Source: Lentinula raphanica (lineage: Eukaryota > Basidiomycota > Agaricomycetes > Agaricales > Omphalotaceae). Taken from it: DNA of 64,000 nucleotides. A model generated the notes under the pieces. The model searched no databases. It saw only the letters and a list, made by a program, of their open reading frames with translations, and was not told the DNA's origin. The position numbers and the translations under genes were made by a program. This document shows positions 11,357 through 23,848 of this stretch, piece after piece; position 1 is the first letter of the stretch; each line of letters opens with the position of its first letter. Location: the NCBI GenBank assembly GCA_027919835.1, contig JANVFP010000004.1, forward strand, positions 1,054,001-1,118,000, in the 5' to 3' direction.

Positions 11357-12044
11357 GATTAGGGATAAAAACAAACGAATTGGTGGGTCTTGGCTTTATA
11401 TGAATGTGAACACCATTTTGACTCGATTTGGGTAGAGAGATCTCATAGTGGATACAATCAGGTGAGCGCGCGTTGTGTACCTAGGAACGAAATTAGTGCC
11501 AAATAAGTGGTCCCGGTGACTTGTTTCTTTATTTTTTTGGTCTCAGGAGACCGCTACCCCGCATTTAAATTGTAAATCCCCTCGAGGTTTCCTGCAACTA
11601 GAGCATCACACTGTTAACAAAAGTGATCATCGACAACAATCAGAGAGACTTTGAACGAGGTTGATAAATGGAAAAGTAACGGATATACCTCCATAAGTTG
11701 AACGAGAACGAAAGTGAATGCGAACTGATTGATAGCTTCCGCCTCCATATTTCATATCGCAAACCAACGGGATCTCAATCTTTGCAACCACTGTTGCTGC
11801 GAGCGAAAGGCTGCGAAAGTTGATCGATGAGATGGGCCAAGCGATCGCACAAGGTCTAGTGACCTGCTGTGGTCCGACGTGGAACTTTGTGCAATACGCA
11901 GCCCAACTGGTGAGATTCAGATTATCCGTTCATTCCAAGATAAAAGGGGCATAGCCTATCTGATTCTCAACATGGTTGCACAAGCCTCAAGGTCGTACAC
12001 TGCCCAGTTTGCAGGTACCAGGCTGCGCCAGTAAGCGATGCTAT
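11357..12044. other. Intergenic: aquaglyceroporin promoter and SRP14 3' end
   Basis: No convincing gene. The stretch upstream of the aquaglyceroporin start (11357 to about 11800) should contain its promoter. The part near 12045 may include untranslated sequence of SRP14, whose true 3' end is uncertain. No repeat or RNA gene seen. Confidence 0.45.
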
Positions 12045-12945
12045 CTATTGCAGGGAGGGGAAAGCTGGCGAAGGGAGGATATTACCGATGGGCAAGATCG
12101 GTAGTAGAGAAGGCACGAGCAGGATAAGACATGTATAGTACATACTTAGAAGGACTCCCGCAACATGATTATCCAACGTCGTTTTGAAAAGCCATCGGAA
12201 CATGATTCTGCAATCGAAGGCAATAAGGTCACACGATGTTCGAAGTAAAAAGAAATAAATTGTGAACGGACATGGAGCTCCTGTGGTCAACTTTGTCTTG
12301 GCTTTTGCGTCCTCCTTTGCTTTAATCTTCGCCAAGGTTTCCTGCTGTTTCAAGGCTACTTTTATACGTCGTTGTCGTTTCTTGCGTCCATTTCCCCGTT
12401 TTGGTCCAGCCACGAGAACAGCTTCTGACAGTTTCTTCTTCCTAGCTGCGGCATCTTCTGCGCGTTGCTTTTCGCGCTTCTTGTCTCGCTTGCGGAGAGT
12501 AGTCATAGATGATTTGAGAAGAGCACCATAAACTTGGTGGAAGTGAGGGAGCTCCGTTGAGTTGACCTGGTATAATCATGTCATGAGATCCCAAAAATCC
12601 AACGGTAATTTGAACATTGCGTACTGTTGTGGAGAATTTGACTTTATCACCATCCGAAACTCGCATTAGACAAGGATAACTTCGTGAGTCCTCGGCGCCA
12701 TCCTCTACTTTCATTGCCACATCTCCATCATCATAAGAGACTGGAGCTCTGTATAAGTAGAATACCTATGACCTCTGCGTTGAAAGCTCGTACGTCGTTT
12801 ATGAGTAATCCATATCGAGCCTTGATTTTTGGATGAATCAAAGAGCGCAGTTAACCGTTTGAAGAACTAGTATCTGTCATTAGCGATGTCAGATCCAGAA
12901 GAAGAGTAAAAGAGTACTAACTGTATCGTGGTCAACCAACTGCAT
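12045..12945 (-). CDS. SRP14: Signal recognition particle subunit SRP14
   Basis: Spliced from the start at 12945: MQLVDHDT, intron, FFKRLTALFDSSKNQGSIWITHKR, intron, APVSYDDGDVAMKVED and SRSYPCLMRVSDGDKVKFST, intron, VNSTELPHFHQVYGALLKSS, then a long Lys/Arg tail (TLRKRDKKREKQRAED, GPKRGNGRKKRQRR). The alpha/beta fold followed by a basic C-terminal extension is the fungal SRP14 pattern. With SRP9 or SRP21 it forms the Alu domain that pauses translation when the SRP binds ER signal sequences. The frame runs past the usual end (after KAKTKLTT) into a hydrophobic stretch to the stop at 12045; that tail may be intron or UTR. Divergent from SPC25, 176 bases away. Confidence 0.85.
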
Positions 12946-13121
12946 TGGCTGGCAACCTGGCAATGATAGGGGAGATGAAAGAGAAACGCAGGAGAAGGCC
13001 CAAGTGGCAAGGGTTCGAAAATTGACGCTGGAGGCTGACAAATCATGCCCCATCGCGATCTTGTGACGAGAACAAGGTTAACCAGCAACTACCACCAGAC
13101 CAACGTTCAACTGCATCGGCC
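12946..13121. promoter_or_regulatory. Bidirectional SRP14/SPC25 promoter region
   Basis: Only 176 bases separate the two divergent start codons, so both genes must draw their 5' UTRs and core promoters from this stretch. No obvious TATA box. It is inferred from gene spacing rather than from a known element. Confidence 0.55.
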
Positions 13122-14050
13122 ATGGCTTTTGTACCAAGAGGATTTCATCTTGACCTCAAGTCTGTCTTGTCAGATCCAAATCCACATATCAACCTTGATA
13201 TTCCGGTATACGAAGAAACTCTGCAGAATTTCTTGAAGGCTGTCAACAGTTACAAAAACAGGTCCATCACAGCCATTACGGACAAACGGACGAAGGATGC
13301 AGCAGAAAAGAAGAAGATGCAGGATAAATGTCAGAAGATCGAGGGTGAGATTAGCAAGTGCAAAGTTCAAGAGATCGAGTTGACGGCAAGTGAGTACCTG
13401 CTCGTTTCAATGCAAGGTTGATTCCAACATGTGCTTTATCCAGCCCTGGAGAAAGAACAGGCTGAAAGAAAAGATGCAGAGCTAACTGTATCTGCATTCA
13501 AAAGGCAGATCACATCCCTTAATGAACGTAGTGCAACTATGCAGGCTCAGATAGATGAATACCGCGCTTTGATCGCCAGCCTCAGAACAGGTTTGTTTGA
13601 TCTCCTTTTTACGCGCTCCTCTTATAGTTACTAACTATAATGATGCTCAGACAAGGGCAAAGAACGGTCGACACTGAACTCGCACGCGTCCCGGGTCACG
13701 CCAGAATTGCACGCGTACGAGAAGCTCCTGGCTTGTACAATAGAAGGAATGGAGAAGGAGCAGCTGTTGATAATTTTCAGACGCGTCGATAGATCGAATT
13801 CAGAACGGGAGTTTAGCTTCGTTTTGGATGTGTCCGGCCCAAATTACAGAGGTTCGTTGCATACCCAATTGACCGCGATCGAGTATGCTGATTTTAACCT
13901 GCAGTTGTGAAGACTTCGCCCCCTATTCTGTCGCTCCCGCTGTTGGTCGACAGATTGAATGCGACACAAGACATCTTCGCCTTCATTGTACAGTTACGCC
14001 ACGAATTTTACAAAACAGCTAACGGCGAAGCAGCTATGGACATATCATAG
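13122..14050 (+). CDS. SPC25: Kinetochore protein Spc25 (Ndc80 complex)
   Basis: Four exons: 13122-13389, 13444-13590, 13651-13851, 13906-14050. The N-terminal ~150 residues are a coiled coil (KKKMQDKCQKIEGEISKCK, ALEKEQAERKDAEL... without breaks). The C-terminal globular domain has the family pattern: TPELHAYEKLLACTIEGM, a LIIFRRVD strand, REFSFVLDVSGPNY, then VVKTSPPILSLPLLVDRLN. About 253 residues, normal for Spc25. With Spc24, Nuf2 and Ndc80 it links kinetochores to microtubules. Converges on the amidase with a 120-base spacer. Confidence 0.85.
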
Positions 14051-14170
14051 TCTGCGGCTAAGGGCTTGTTGTTGATGCGGTTCATGGTCTTCTAAGTATT
14101 GGGGAGCTTTCGAGTTCATTCACTCAATTTGTACTATACACTAACGATATTCTCTGCGCAACGACGTGAA

Positions 14171-16238
14171 TCAATACTCTTTCCATTCCGGATGATTATA
14201 CTCCCATGCCAAGGCTGCCTTGTAAATCTTGCTCTCCTGGAAATGTTTGCTCACAAGTTGCAGACCAACCGGAAGAGTAATGTCTGGATTATCAAGTGAT
14301 GGCAGCATACCAATGGGCCTGCATGAACTCTCCATTCAATTCTTCAATCGGTTGTTCAACATGAAAAGTACTCACATGGATAATGCAGGATGCCCGGTCA
14401 CATCAAAACCGCAAGTGTTGATAGTCTGGCCGAGGCCCTTGGAAATCTTTGCTAATACTGTTGCGTCTGGTGTTGCATGTGTGGTGGCGAGGTAAGGTAT
14501 CGTAGGCATGACCAGTACATCGAACTGATCCAATGCCTCGTCATACTTCTGTCGCAACAGTCTCACCAGGTTGGTGGCTTTTCCGTATAGTTCTGGCTGT
14601 GGAGTGTTTTCAAATGAAGCACACCAATGAAGAATGAATCCAAGCTACGAACACAATACTCCCGCATGTAAACGCCATTCAAAACCATGTTCTTCACGGT
14701 GAATGGTAGTTTGTCCCATCCTTCCGGGGTGCTGAGTGCGCTCATTTTGGTCGTCAGTTGATTCTGATAATATCCTTGACGTCCAATGACACCTCCCATT
14801 ACACCAGGAACACAACCCATTCGCACAATCATAAGCCACAGATCCATAGCAATGGAGTGCATCTGTACGTTTTTTTGTGTCAGTAATTTGTTTGAAGCAG
14901 TGGTGAGCTTACTGGGATGGAGATTTCTTCTACAGTTGCACCCATATCCTTCCATTTAGCTGCTGCATCTTTGACTTTCTGGTACACTCGAGTATCATAC
15001 GGTCCTCCTTCGCTTGGCGATTCAGAAAAACCCTCCTTCAGCAAACCTATTTTGAAGCCTTCAAGAGGCTTTTCCAGTCGTTTCACTTCGTCCAGAATTG
15101 CTGGATAGTCAGGTATACCTGATGGAGCGGGGGTGGCGATACAACGATCATCGATGTTATCCGTACCCGCGAGGACTTTCAGAAGAAGTGCGTTATCGAG
15201 GCAGGTACGTGTCATTGGGCCAGTATGATCCATTGTGGTTTCTAAAAGTCATCAGAATATCAAGGTGTTGCCATCCGTGACTTGGAAAAGTATGAATACC
15301 AAGGCTAGCAATTCCGGTATATGGAATGAGTCCTTGTGTTGGTTTGAGACCATATATACCACTCCAGCTCGCAGGTAATCTGATACTTCCGCCTTGATCT
15401 CCACCAATGGCCCTAGAAGACGAGGATGTCGGTGAGTTCTAAACTGCGATCACTTGAATATCACATACATGTCGACAGCACCCGATGCAACCAGTGCCCC
15501 ACAACCGCTGGAGCTTCCACCAGCAGAATATCCTCTCGCATAAGGATTGTGAACCGGACCTGTCGCCGCGGTGAAGGAGGTTCCGGCCATGCAGAGGTTC
15601 TCGCATACTGCTTTGCCAGCGATGGTTGCTCCTGCTTCCAAAACTCGGGTTACCACAGTCGCGTCAGCAGTAGGTACCTATGATTGACGCTAAGAATGAA
15701 AGCTGTGACGATCATAGGCGGAGGGGGATGAAGACATACAAAGCCTGTGAATGCATCTGTTCCTTGAAGACAGTCCACTCCAGCGACTGATATGTTGTCT
15801 TTAATGGCGATTGTCTTATCTGAGAGTATGCCTTGGTTGGGACGAGTGTCCTTGGCTGTGAATTTCCATGCCCAAGCGCCGAGGGTGTTATCTTCAGGTG
15901 CTGGAAAGTAGATATCTTTGCGCGGAAAACGCTCGAGATCAGTTGACGGCTCGTAATCTGGTATGCTTCAGAGTTGGATACGTTGAGAATTTGCAACAAG
16001 CATGAGTATGTACCAGACAATGTAGCAATGGACGCGGTGACTTCCTGAAAGGCCTTCAAGAGCAGCAAATAATCAGCTTTCTCATTTGGTCTCAAAGTTT
16101 GACCCAGCCTGTTCAAGACGGTGTCAAGCTGCTGCTCGGTGACGGGGTTGTCGCTGAGATCAGAGTATTGAGTCAATCATCAAGTGAGCAGAGTGTTTGA
16201 AATACTAACGACGAGATTGTGAAACTGGGTAAGGACAT
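14171..16238 (-). CDS. Amidase (amidase-signature family)
   Basis: About eight exons. The start at 16238 gives [10 protein letters not shown] spliced to [17 protein letters not shown]. The catalytic Lys lies in [16 protein letters not shown] (Ser-Ser-Lys triad, first Lys), and the signature is [19 protein letters not shown] followed after an intron by [18 protein letters not shown], which holds the cis-Ser and the acyl-enzyme Ser. Downstream are [21 protein letters not shown] and [11 protein letters not shown], then a C-terminus [15 protein letters not shown] ending NHPEWKEY. The family hydrolyses amides (acetamidase, fatty-acid amide or similar); the substrate is not determined by sequence. 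No signal peptide, so intracellular. The first exon is the least certain part. Confidence 0.88.
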
Positions 16239-17197
16239 ATTCTAAGAATGCTGCTGGGTCTGGGTAGTAATTTGATGAGAATGCTGTGGGTTTAATACGA
16301 TTCCAATGTCAAATGGACCACGCGGGAAGTCAGCGGGATTGCTAGATAAGAAGACGCTAAAGATGGAAGTATTGGTAGGATAAGGGGTGTCACCGGTGAG
16401 GTGTTATCGAAGGATTACCACGAAATTTCCTTGTACATGATGAACATTTCTAGGGCCTGTGACCACTGGCAAGGGACAGACCTTCTGAGAAGAACAGCTG
16501 ATGATTTAGGAGAACTGAGAAATCCTTTCATGTAGTCTGGCTGGCCTTCTTGAAATTCGAAACCAGGATATCGTTTGTGAATGATTTTGAGAACATACAA
16601 TGCAACCATAGCGTTTGAAGAGGTTGACCCAGCTGTCAGTGCAGCTTTGACCGACACTCAAAACTAACCAGCTCTTATGATTCCGACACAGGCTGTTGTA
16701 GGACAGATGAAATTCAAGGAGATTCAAGGATTGTTGGCATGGTCCATATACGGTTAAGTCGAAGAGACCAACTTGGCGATAATTGGGAACTATGTAGAAT
16801 GTTTTGTTTTAATTATCCTGGTGAGTGTCAACTATACGTGGAGATTGCGTGGACGGATCAAGACTCATGGCTGCTCGAATCATACGTGAGCTGTTATGAT
16901 ACGTTGCAAATTCGTGGTATACTTAGTTTCGAGGTTCGTGCCACTTTGGGGGCTAACGTCGTACACCGATGGGATTGAAATTGGGAGGGTCCTCCGTTGA
17001 CGGTGCAGGGCATGTCAAGGCTGTACTCGTTTCAGAATATCGGTCCTCGGAAACCTGTAACACTTGAAGGTGATTGAGATCGTATACGCAGAGAAAGTCG
17101 TAGAAATTTCGGAAAGGTATCGAACCATCGGATCACATAGCCATATTTCCTAATTTGGAAATTTTGATGCATCAAAATGCGTGAGAAATGAAAAAGC
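16239..17197. other. Intergenic between amidase and KAR2
   Basis: Upstream regions of two divergent genes. Short open frames occur (for example 16415-16657 minus and 16739-16978 plus), but none shows a domain or splicing partner. The last ~100 bases before 17284 hold ACGT-core motifs listed separately. Confidence 0.45.
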
Positions 17198-17218
17198 CAC
17201 GTATCCTTGACACGTCAC
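17198..17218. promoter_or_regulatory. Two ACGT-core elements, possible UPRE
   Basis: CCACGTATCC at 17197-17206 and GACACGTCAC at 17209-17218, 66-87 bases before the BiP start codon. On the minus strand they read TACGTGG and TGACGTGT, matching the ACGT-core unfolded-protein-response elements bound by Hac1/XBP1-type bZIP factors. The position upstream of an ER chaperone makes stress induction plausible; binding itself is inference. Confidence 0.5.
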
Positions 17219-17283
17219 ATCCGTAAATAAAAAGGTCCAACTTGAAGAAAACATTTCAGCATCGACTTTTTCTTTCTGCCACC

Positions 17284-19761
<2,478 letters not shown>

Positions 19762-20148
19762 AAGGCCCAAACAAGTGAAGCTGGTATCGCACCGACCTGG
19801 ACATATCTGGGGAGTGGCAAGTCGCTTCGCGGCTTGTTCAGCGTGTGCGATAGGGGAAGTCTTAATTTATTAACCCATCGCTGACGACAAGATGTATTGT
19901 TCCTTGCATTACTTGCATTCTCGTGGACGTACCTAAAATTTTTTGAGTGGAGTGGTTCATTGCTTTATGTTATTGCCTACTAGTAGAAGTTACAAATTAC
20001 TCAGTAAAATGTTTAAAACGGCAACATCTTTAATTCAGCTGCTCTGCTTCGAAATTGGAGAGTGATACATGTTACTGAAACGATTCTCTTACAACGTCTG
20101 GATCTGAATCTTTGAATCCTTGCGACGAGTATCAAATTTATGAGTCCC
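19762..20148. other. KAR2/GH3 convergent 3' region
   Basis: 387 bases between two convergent stop codons. AT-rich toward the middle; carries the 3' UTRs and poly(A) signals of both genes. No additional gene visible. Confidence 0.6.
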
Positions 20149-22344
20149 TCACATAACACTCACCATCACAGGCACCCTTCCTGTAGCCCTCTCTTCACCG
20201 AAAACGACTTTCTTGACGGCCGCTAAAGCGGGTGTTGTGTACTCGCTACAAGCTAGATGAGAATCATTGGCCCGGAGCCCATTGCGAAATCTGGTGAGAT
20301 CGTAAGGTGTGCTGCTGGAAACAACGACAACTGTATCCTCAGCCTGAGCCGACTTTAGGATTTGCTCTAGCCCTCGAAGTTGCCATACACCGCGATCGGC
20401 GTTCCTGAGGGTGTAAATAATCTGTTCTCCTGGCTTCACAACGTACGACGCCTCTGTGTCCTGTTGACCAAAAACAATATGTCGAGTGTCAGGAACAGTT
20501 TGCCTGATCGCCTCAACAAAGGACAGGAATGAAGCACCAGCAGTGTTTCGAACCGCCCCTCCTTTTGTCCTGAGTACGCCTTCTGCATCATCCACAGCGA
20601 GGTTGTAGCGTTCCGTTGCTGGAGTGAAAACGACAACCTTCTTCTGAGGATCGAGCATCTTCCCTTCTTTCAAACATACGATCGCTCGCTTATATGCGGC
20701 CAAGCTCAGCGAAGCGTTCTTCTCTTTGAGTTTGTCCCACTGGACTTGCTGCCAGGCGGCACGTTGGTCGTACACATTCCATTCCAATCCTACGGCTTTC
20801 TTCCACTTCATAACTCTCTCAGTACTTGCTCTCAGCTTGTCCAGAGAGATCCTTCCGCTTTCGACAGCCGCCCATACGCGCTCGAGGGCCGCTTTCTGTT
20901 TCTCGAATGTATGGCAGATCATCACTACGTCTGCTCCTGCCTCCAAGGCCAACACAGCGCCTTCTTCGATTCCTGGACCTCCCTGCCATTCTTGTTCCTT
21001 GTCGTCTCTGTCGGCAGAAGGAGGACCGTGATTCGCACCGATCCCTTTGTCGATAACCTCGCCTTCTTTTTCTTTCATCAGATCTGCCTTCGTGCGGGAA
21101 ATAGCATCCATCTCGAGGCAGTCGGTTACTACGACACCACCGAAATCCAAGCCTTTGGTACTCTCTCGAAGGATTCCAGCGGTGACAGCTGGGCTCAGAG
21201 AAGCTGGTTCGTCGACTTTTCCTGTGACGAGAGGTAAAGACATATGGCCAGTCATGGTGACTGTGATCATTTCGGAAGCTTTGTCCTTCAGGAGGGTATC
21301 ACTGGGGGTCCGACTCTTTTCGGCCAGTCGTCTGAACGGGACCAGTTCGATATCCTCTAGTCCCGAGCCGTCGACTTTATGCGCCCATTCTTTGTATATT
21401 CTGGGCAACCCAAGGTGAGAGTCAATGCGGGTATCTCCGTGGCCAGGGAAGTGCTTGACGCTAGGTGCGACTCCTGCGCTGGTTAAACCTTTGCAAGACG
21501 ACAGAACGTGATGGGCTACACGTTCGGGATCTGGTGGTAGAACTCACTCAATTCTAAGTTGAGATAGAACAGCGCTGTATACATACCGTCTCCGAAACTT
21601 CGTACGCCGATGACAGGATTTTCTCGTTCACTGTTGACATCTCCTACAGGTGCGAATGCCCAGTTGACGCCGAGCATGTCCAGTTCGGCGCCTTGAGCAG
21701 CGTAGATAGCTTCTGTGAAGTCAAGGGAGTTATTTGGAAGGGCAGCATCCTCGGAGGCAGAAGGATCTTCTGAAATCGAGGCCATGGCCATGGCACCAGG
21801 ACTGAGTGATATAGCAGCAGCATAAAGAAATGAGAAGACAGATAATGTGTATGGGAAAAGTGCTCACAAAAGCGTCGCGACACCGTTTGTACTGAAAGCA
21901 GACACCAGGCCTATCAGAGCGAGCAACGAGTGAGAATCGCGATGCCGGAACTCAAAGTAAATTCACTGTTCACCTCCCTCTTGATCTGTGCCAATTCCTA
22001 GACCAATGGGCTGACCAGAGTCACGAGCATGTTGCTGTAAACCTGCTATATGTGATGCAAGAACCTCAGCACGTCCACGCTCCGAACCAGTACCAGTAGT
22101 TGTGTTCGATTCTGGCTCTACAACGTTGCGTTTCATGTAGATGACATTTCCTACCCAGTATCCTAGACCTGTGAGAGTTAGTATATTCGTCCCTTCCCCA
22201 GAGAAGGGCGAAGGTCCATGAAAACCAAAGATGAAGTGCTAGTGACGACTGTAAGGCAGGAATTTATGAGGAGATGGGAGATCAAACGCGAATTCGGACC
22301 TGGCCGATGTCTTTCTTGATATCGTCTGTCAACTTATTCGCCAT
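20149..22344 (-). CDS. Glycoside hydrolase family 3, NagZ-like beta-N-acetylhexosaminidase
   Basis: Six or so exons. The start at 22344 gives MANKLTDDIKKDIGQ, intron, HFIFGFHGPSPFSGEG and YWVGNVIYMKRNVVE, then IGTDQEGGLVSAFST, LGVNWAFAPVGDVNSE, and the NagZ-type loop PSVKHFPGHGDTRIDSHLGL. The nucleophile region is GGVVVTDCLEMDAISRTKA. A long C-terminal domain (to VPVMVSVM at 20149) matches fungal two-domain members. The KHFPGHGxxxxDSH loop places it with beta-N-acetylglucosaminidases rather than beta-glucosidases. No signal peptide, so likely cytosolic, perhaps recycling chitin or glycoconjugate fragments (inference). Divergent from RPS13. Confidence 0.88.
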
Positions 22345-22621
22345 GGGGCACTATTCAGAGTAAGAAAGGCACTGGATAATGAGTGAGGATAAGACTAAAC
22401 AGAAGATCAATCAAATCATGCTGAGGCAGCTTGAGCGTTTAAGCGCCGCTTCAGCGCGCTTTACTGAGCGCTTACTCTATCTCACGTGGCAGAGCTGACC
22501 GTGAGAGGAGCTATACAGTTGACAAATACAATTTTGGCATCGTCTTTCTTTACCGTGTTCAAGGCTTTAAGCATCCCTCAAGACTTTTCAATTCGTCGCC
22601 ATCCCAAAATCATAAGCAGTC
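22345..22621. promoter_or_regulatory. Divergent GH3/RPS13 promoter with AAGCGC/GCGCTT repeats
   Basis: 277 bases between start codons. At 22432-22475 the motif GCGCTT or its complement occurs several times (GAGCGTTTAAGCGCCGCTTCAGCGCGC, then GAGCGCTTAC), giving a small cluster of inverted copies. It is followed by a CACGTG-like CTCACGTGGC at 22490-22500. Such clustered motifs would suit a ribosomal-protein promoter; the factor is unknown. Confidence 0.4.
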
Positions 22622-23336
22622 ATGGGTCGTATGCACGCTCCCGGAAAGGGTATCTGTGAGTAGTCAGTTGGTTCTTGGTCAAGGCGCAATCTCACAGTGA
22701 TATCATAGCCTCCTCCGCTCTTCCTTACCGCCGCGCTCCCCCTGCATGGTTGAAGACTACCCCGGAGGATGTTGTTGACCATATCATCAAACTTGCCAGG
22801 AAGGGTCTGACCCCCTCGCAAATCGGTGTTACTCTCCGTGACTCGCACGGTATCCCCCAGGTCCGATTTGTCACTGGAAACAAGATTCTGCGTATCTTGA
22901 AAGGCCACGGTACGTCAACCTCCTCTCACCGAGGATGGAGAGGTTTCCAATTACCTTTGCTGGAATGACTTTGAAGAACTAATGCTTTATCTCGCTTCCT
23001 CCTTGCTTTATTGCATCTTCCCTTTGAATTGGGATATACCTTTTTGTTAACGGGATAGGACTTGGCCCATCCATCCCTGAGGACCTATGGCACCTCATCA
23101 AAAAGGCGGTCGCCGTCCGCAAGCACTTGGAAACCAACCGAAAGGACAAGGACTCCAAGTTCAGACTTATCTTGATCGAGTCCAGGATTCATCGGTGAGT
23201 GTTCAAGTCCACTGTCGATCGGATTGACTCTAATCAACATGCTCCCTTTAGTCTTGCTCGCTACTACAAGACCAAGCAACAGATCCCTCCGACGTTCAAG
23301 TATGATTCAGCTACTGCGTCTACTTTGATTGCTTGA
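22622..23336 (+). CDS. RPS13: 40S ribosomal protein S13 (uS15)
   Basis: Four exons: 22622-22655, 22709-22909, 23059-23194, 23252-23336. The protein reads [77 protein letters not shown], then [20 protein letters not shown] and [20 protein letters not shown], ending TLIA. It is 151 residues, the eukaryotic uS15 length, and binds 18S rRNA in the small subunit. Intron 2 is 149 bases, about three times the others; no C/D-box snoRNA could be recognised in it. Confidence 0.97.
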
Positions 23337-23787
23337 TTGGGCGGAATCCTTTCGATCCGCATATATATGCCTTCATTACTTTATATGCGGTACTTGTATG
23401 CAATAAAATGGTTATGCGATTTTGAGATATCAAGCTCAGCATAGGCTCAGTACTCCACGTAAGATCTAGAGTGATCATTCTATGTAACTTCTGGTAAATT
23501 GTATCTGAGCCTCGAAGTTGACAATGACATGAAGAAACGGCGTTTCGATCACGTGGTCGATATATACGCTGGAAATCCGAAACTCCGAGTCCTTTCAACT
23601 TAGCGTTCATCAACACCTTGCAATCCGTCGAAACTACGTTGCGAATATCAGCTTTCTTGAAGACGCACGCGCGTCATCGTGTTTACTAGGCTATACACCA
23701 CCTTACGACCTCATTCTCACGAGCAAGAAAACTACCAATCCGTATGCGTCCCATCGTTGCGCCACTATTAGTATTATCATAAATCCT
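23337..23787. other. Intergenic RPS13 to CM1 gene
   Basis: About 450 bases holding the RPS13 3' UTR and the promoter of the next gene. No gene, repeat or RNA feature was recognised. Confidence 0.5.
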
Positions 23788-23840
23788 GTGAGTGAAATGC
23801 TGTTGGTTTTAGCTCTGGCTCATTACATGCATCTTGCTTA
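23788..23840 (+). other. Probable 5'-UTR intron
   Basis: CCT|GTGAGTG at 23788 and TTGCTTAG| ending 23840 frame a 53-base intron just before the ACCACCATG start at 23849. Length and both splice sites match the coding introns of the same gene. It removes two upstream ATGs (23810 region and 23826), which supports its reality. Confidence 0.5.
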
Positions 23841-23848
23841 GGACCACC

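Noticed and set aside
12262..12531. Plus-strand frame opposite SRP14
   Set aside because: Phe/Arg-rich antisense of the Lys-rich SRP14 tail.
16415..16978. Extra gene between amidase and KAR2
   Set aside because: Frames of 60-80 codons only; no domain, no consistent introns.
22100..22120. tRNA B-box-like GTTCGATTC
   Set aside because: It is inside a GH3 exon, with no A box or acceptor stem nearby.
22910..23058. Intronic snoRNA in RPS13 intron 2
   Set aside because: The intron is long and vertebrate RPS13 hosts U14, but no paired C (RTGATGA) and D (CTGA) boxes with U14 core could be found.
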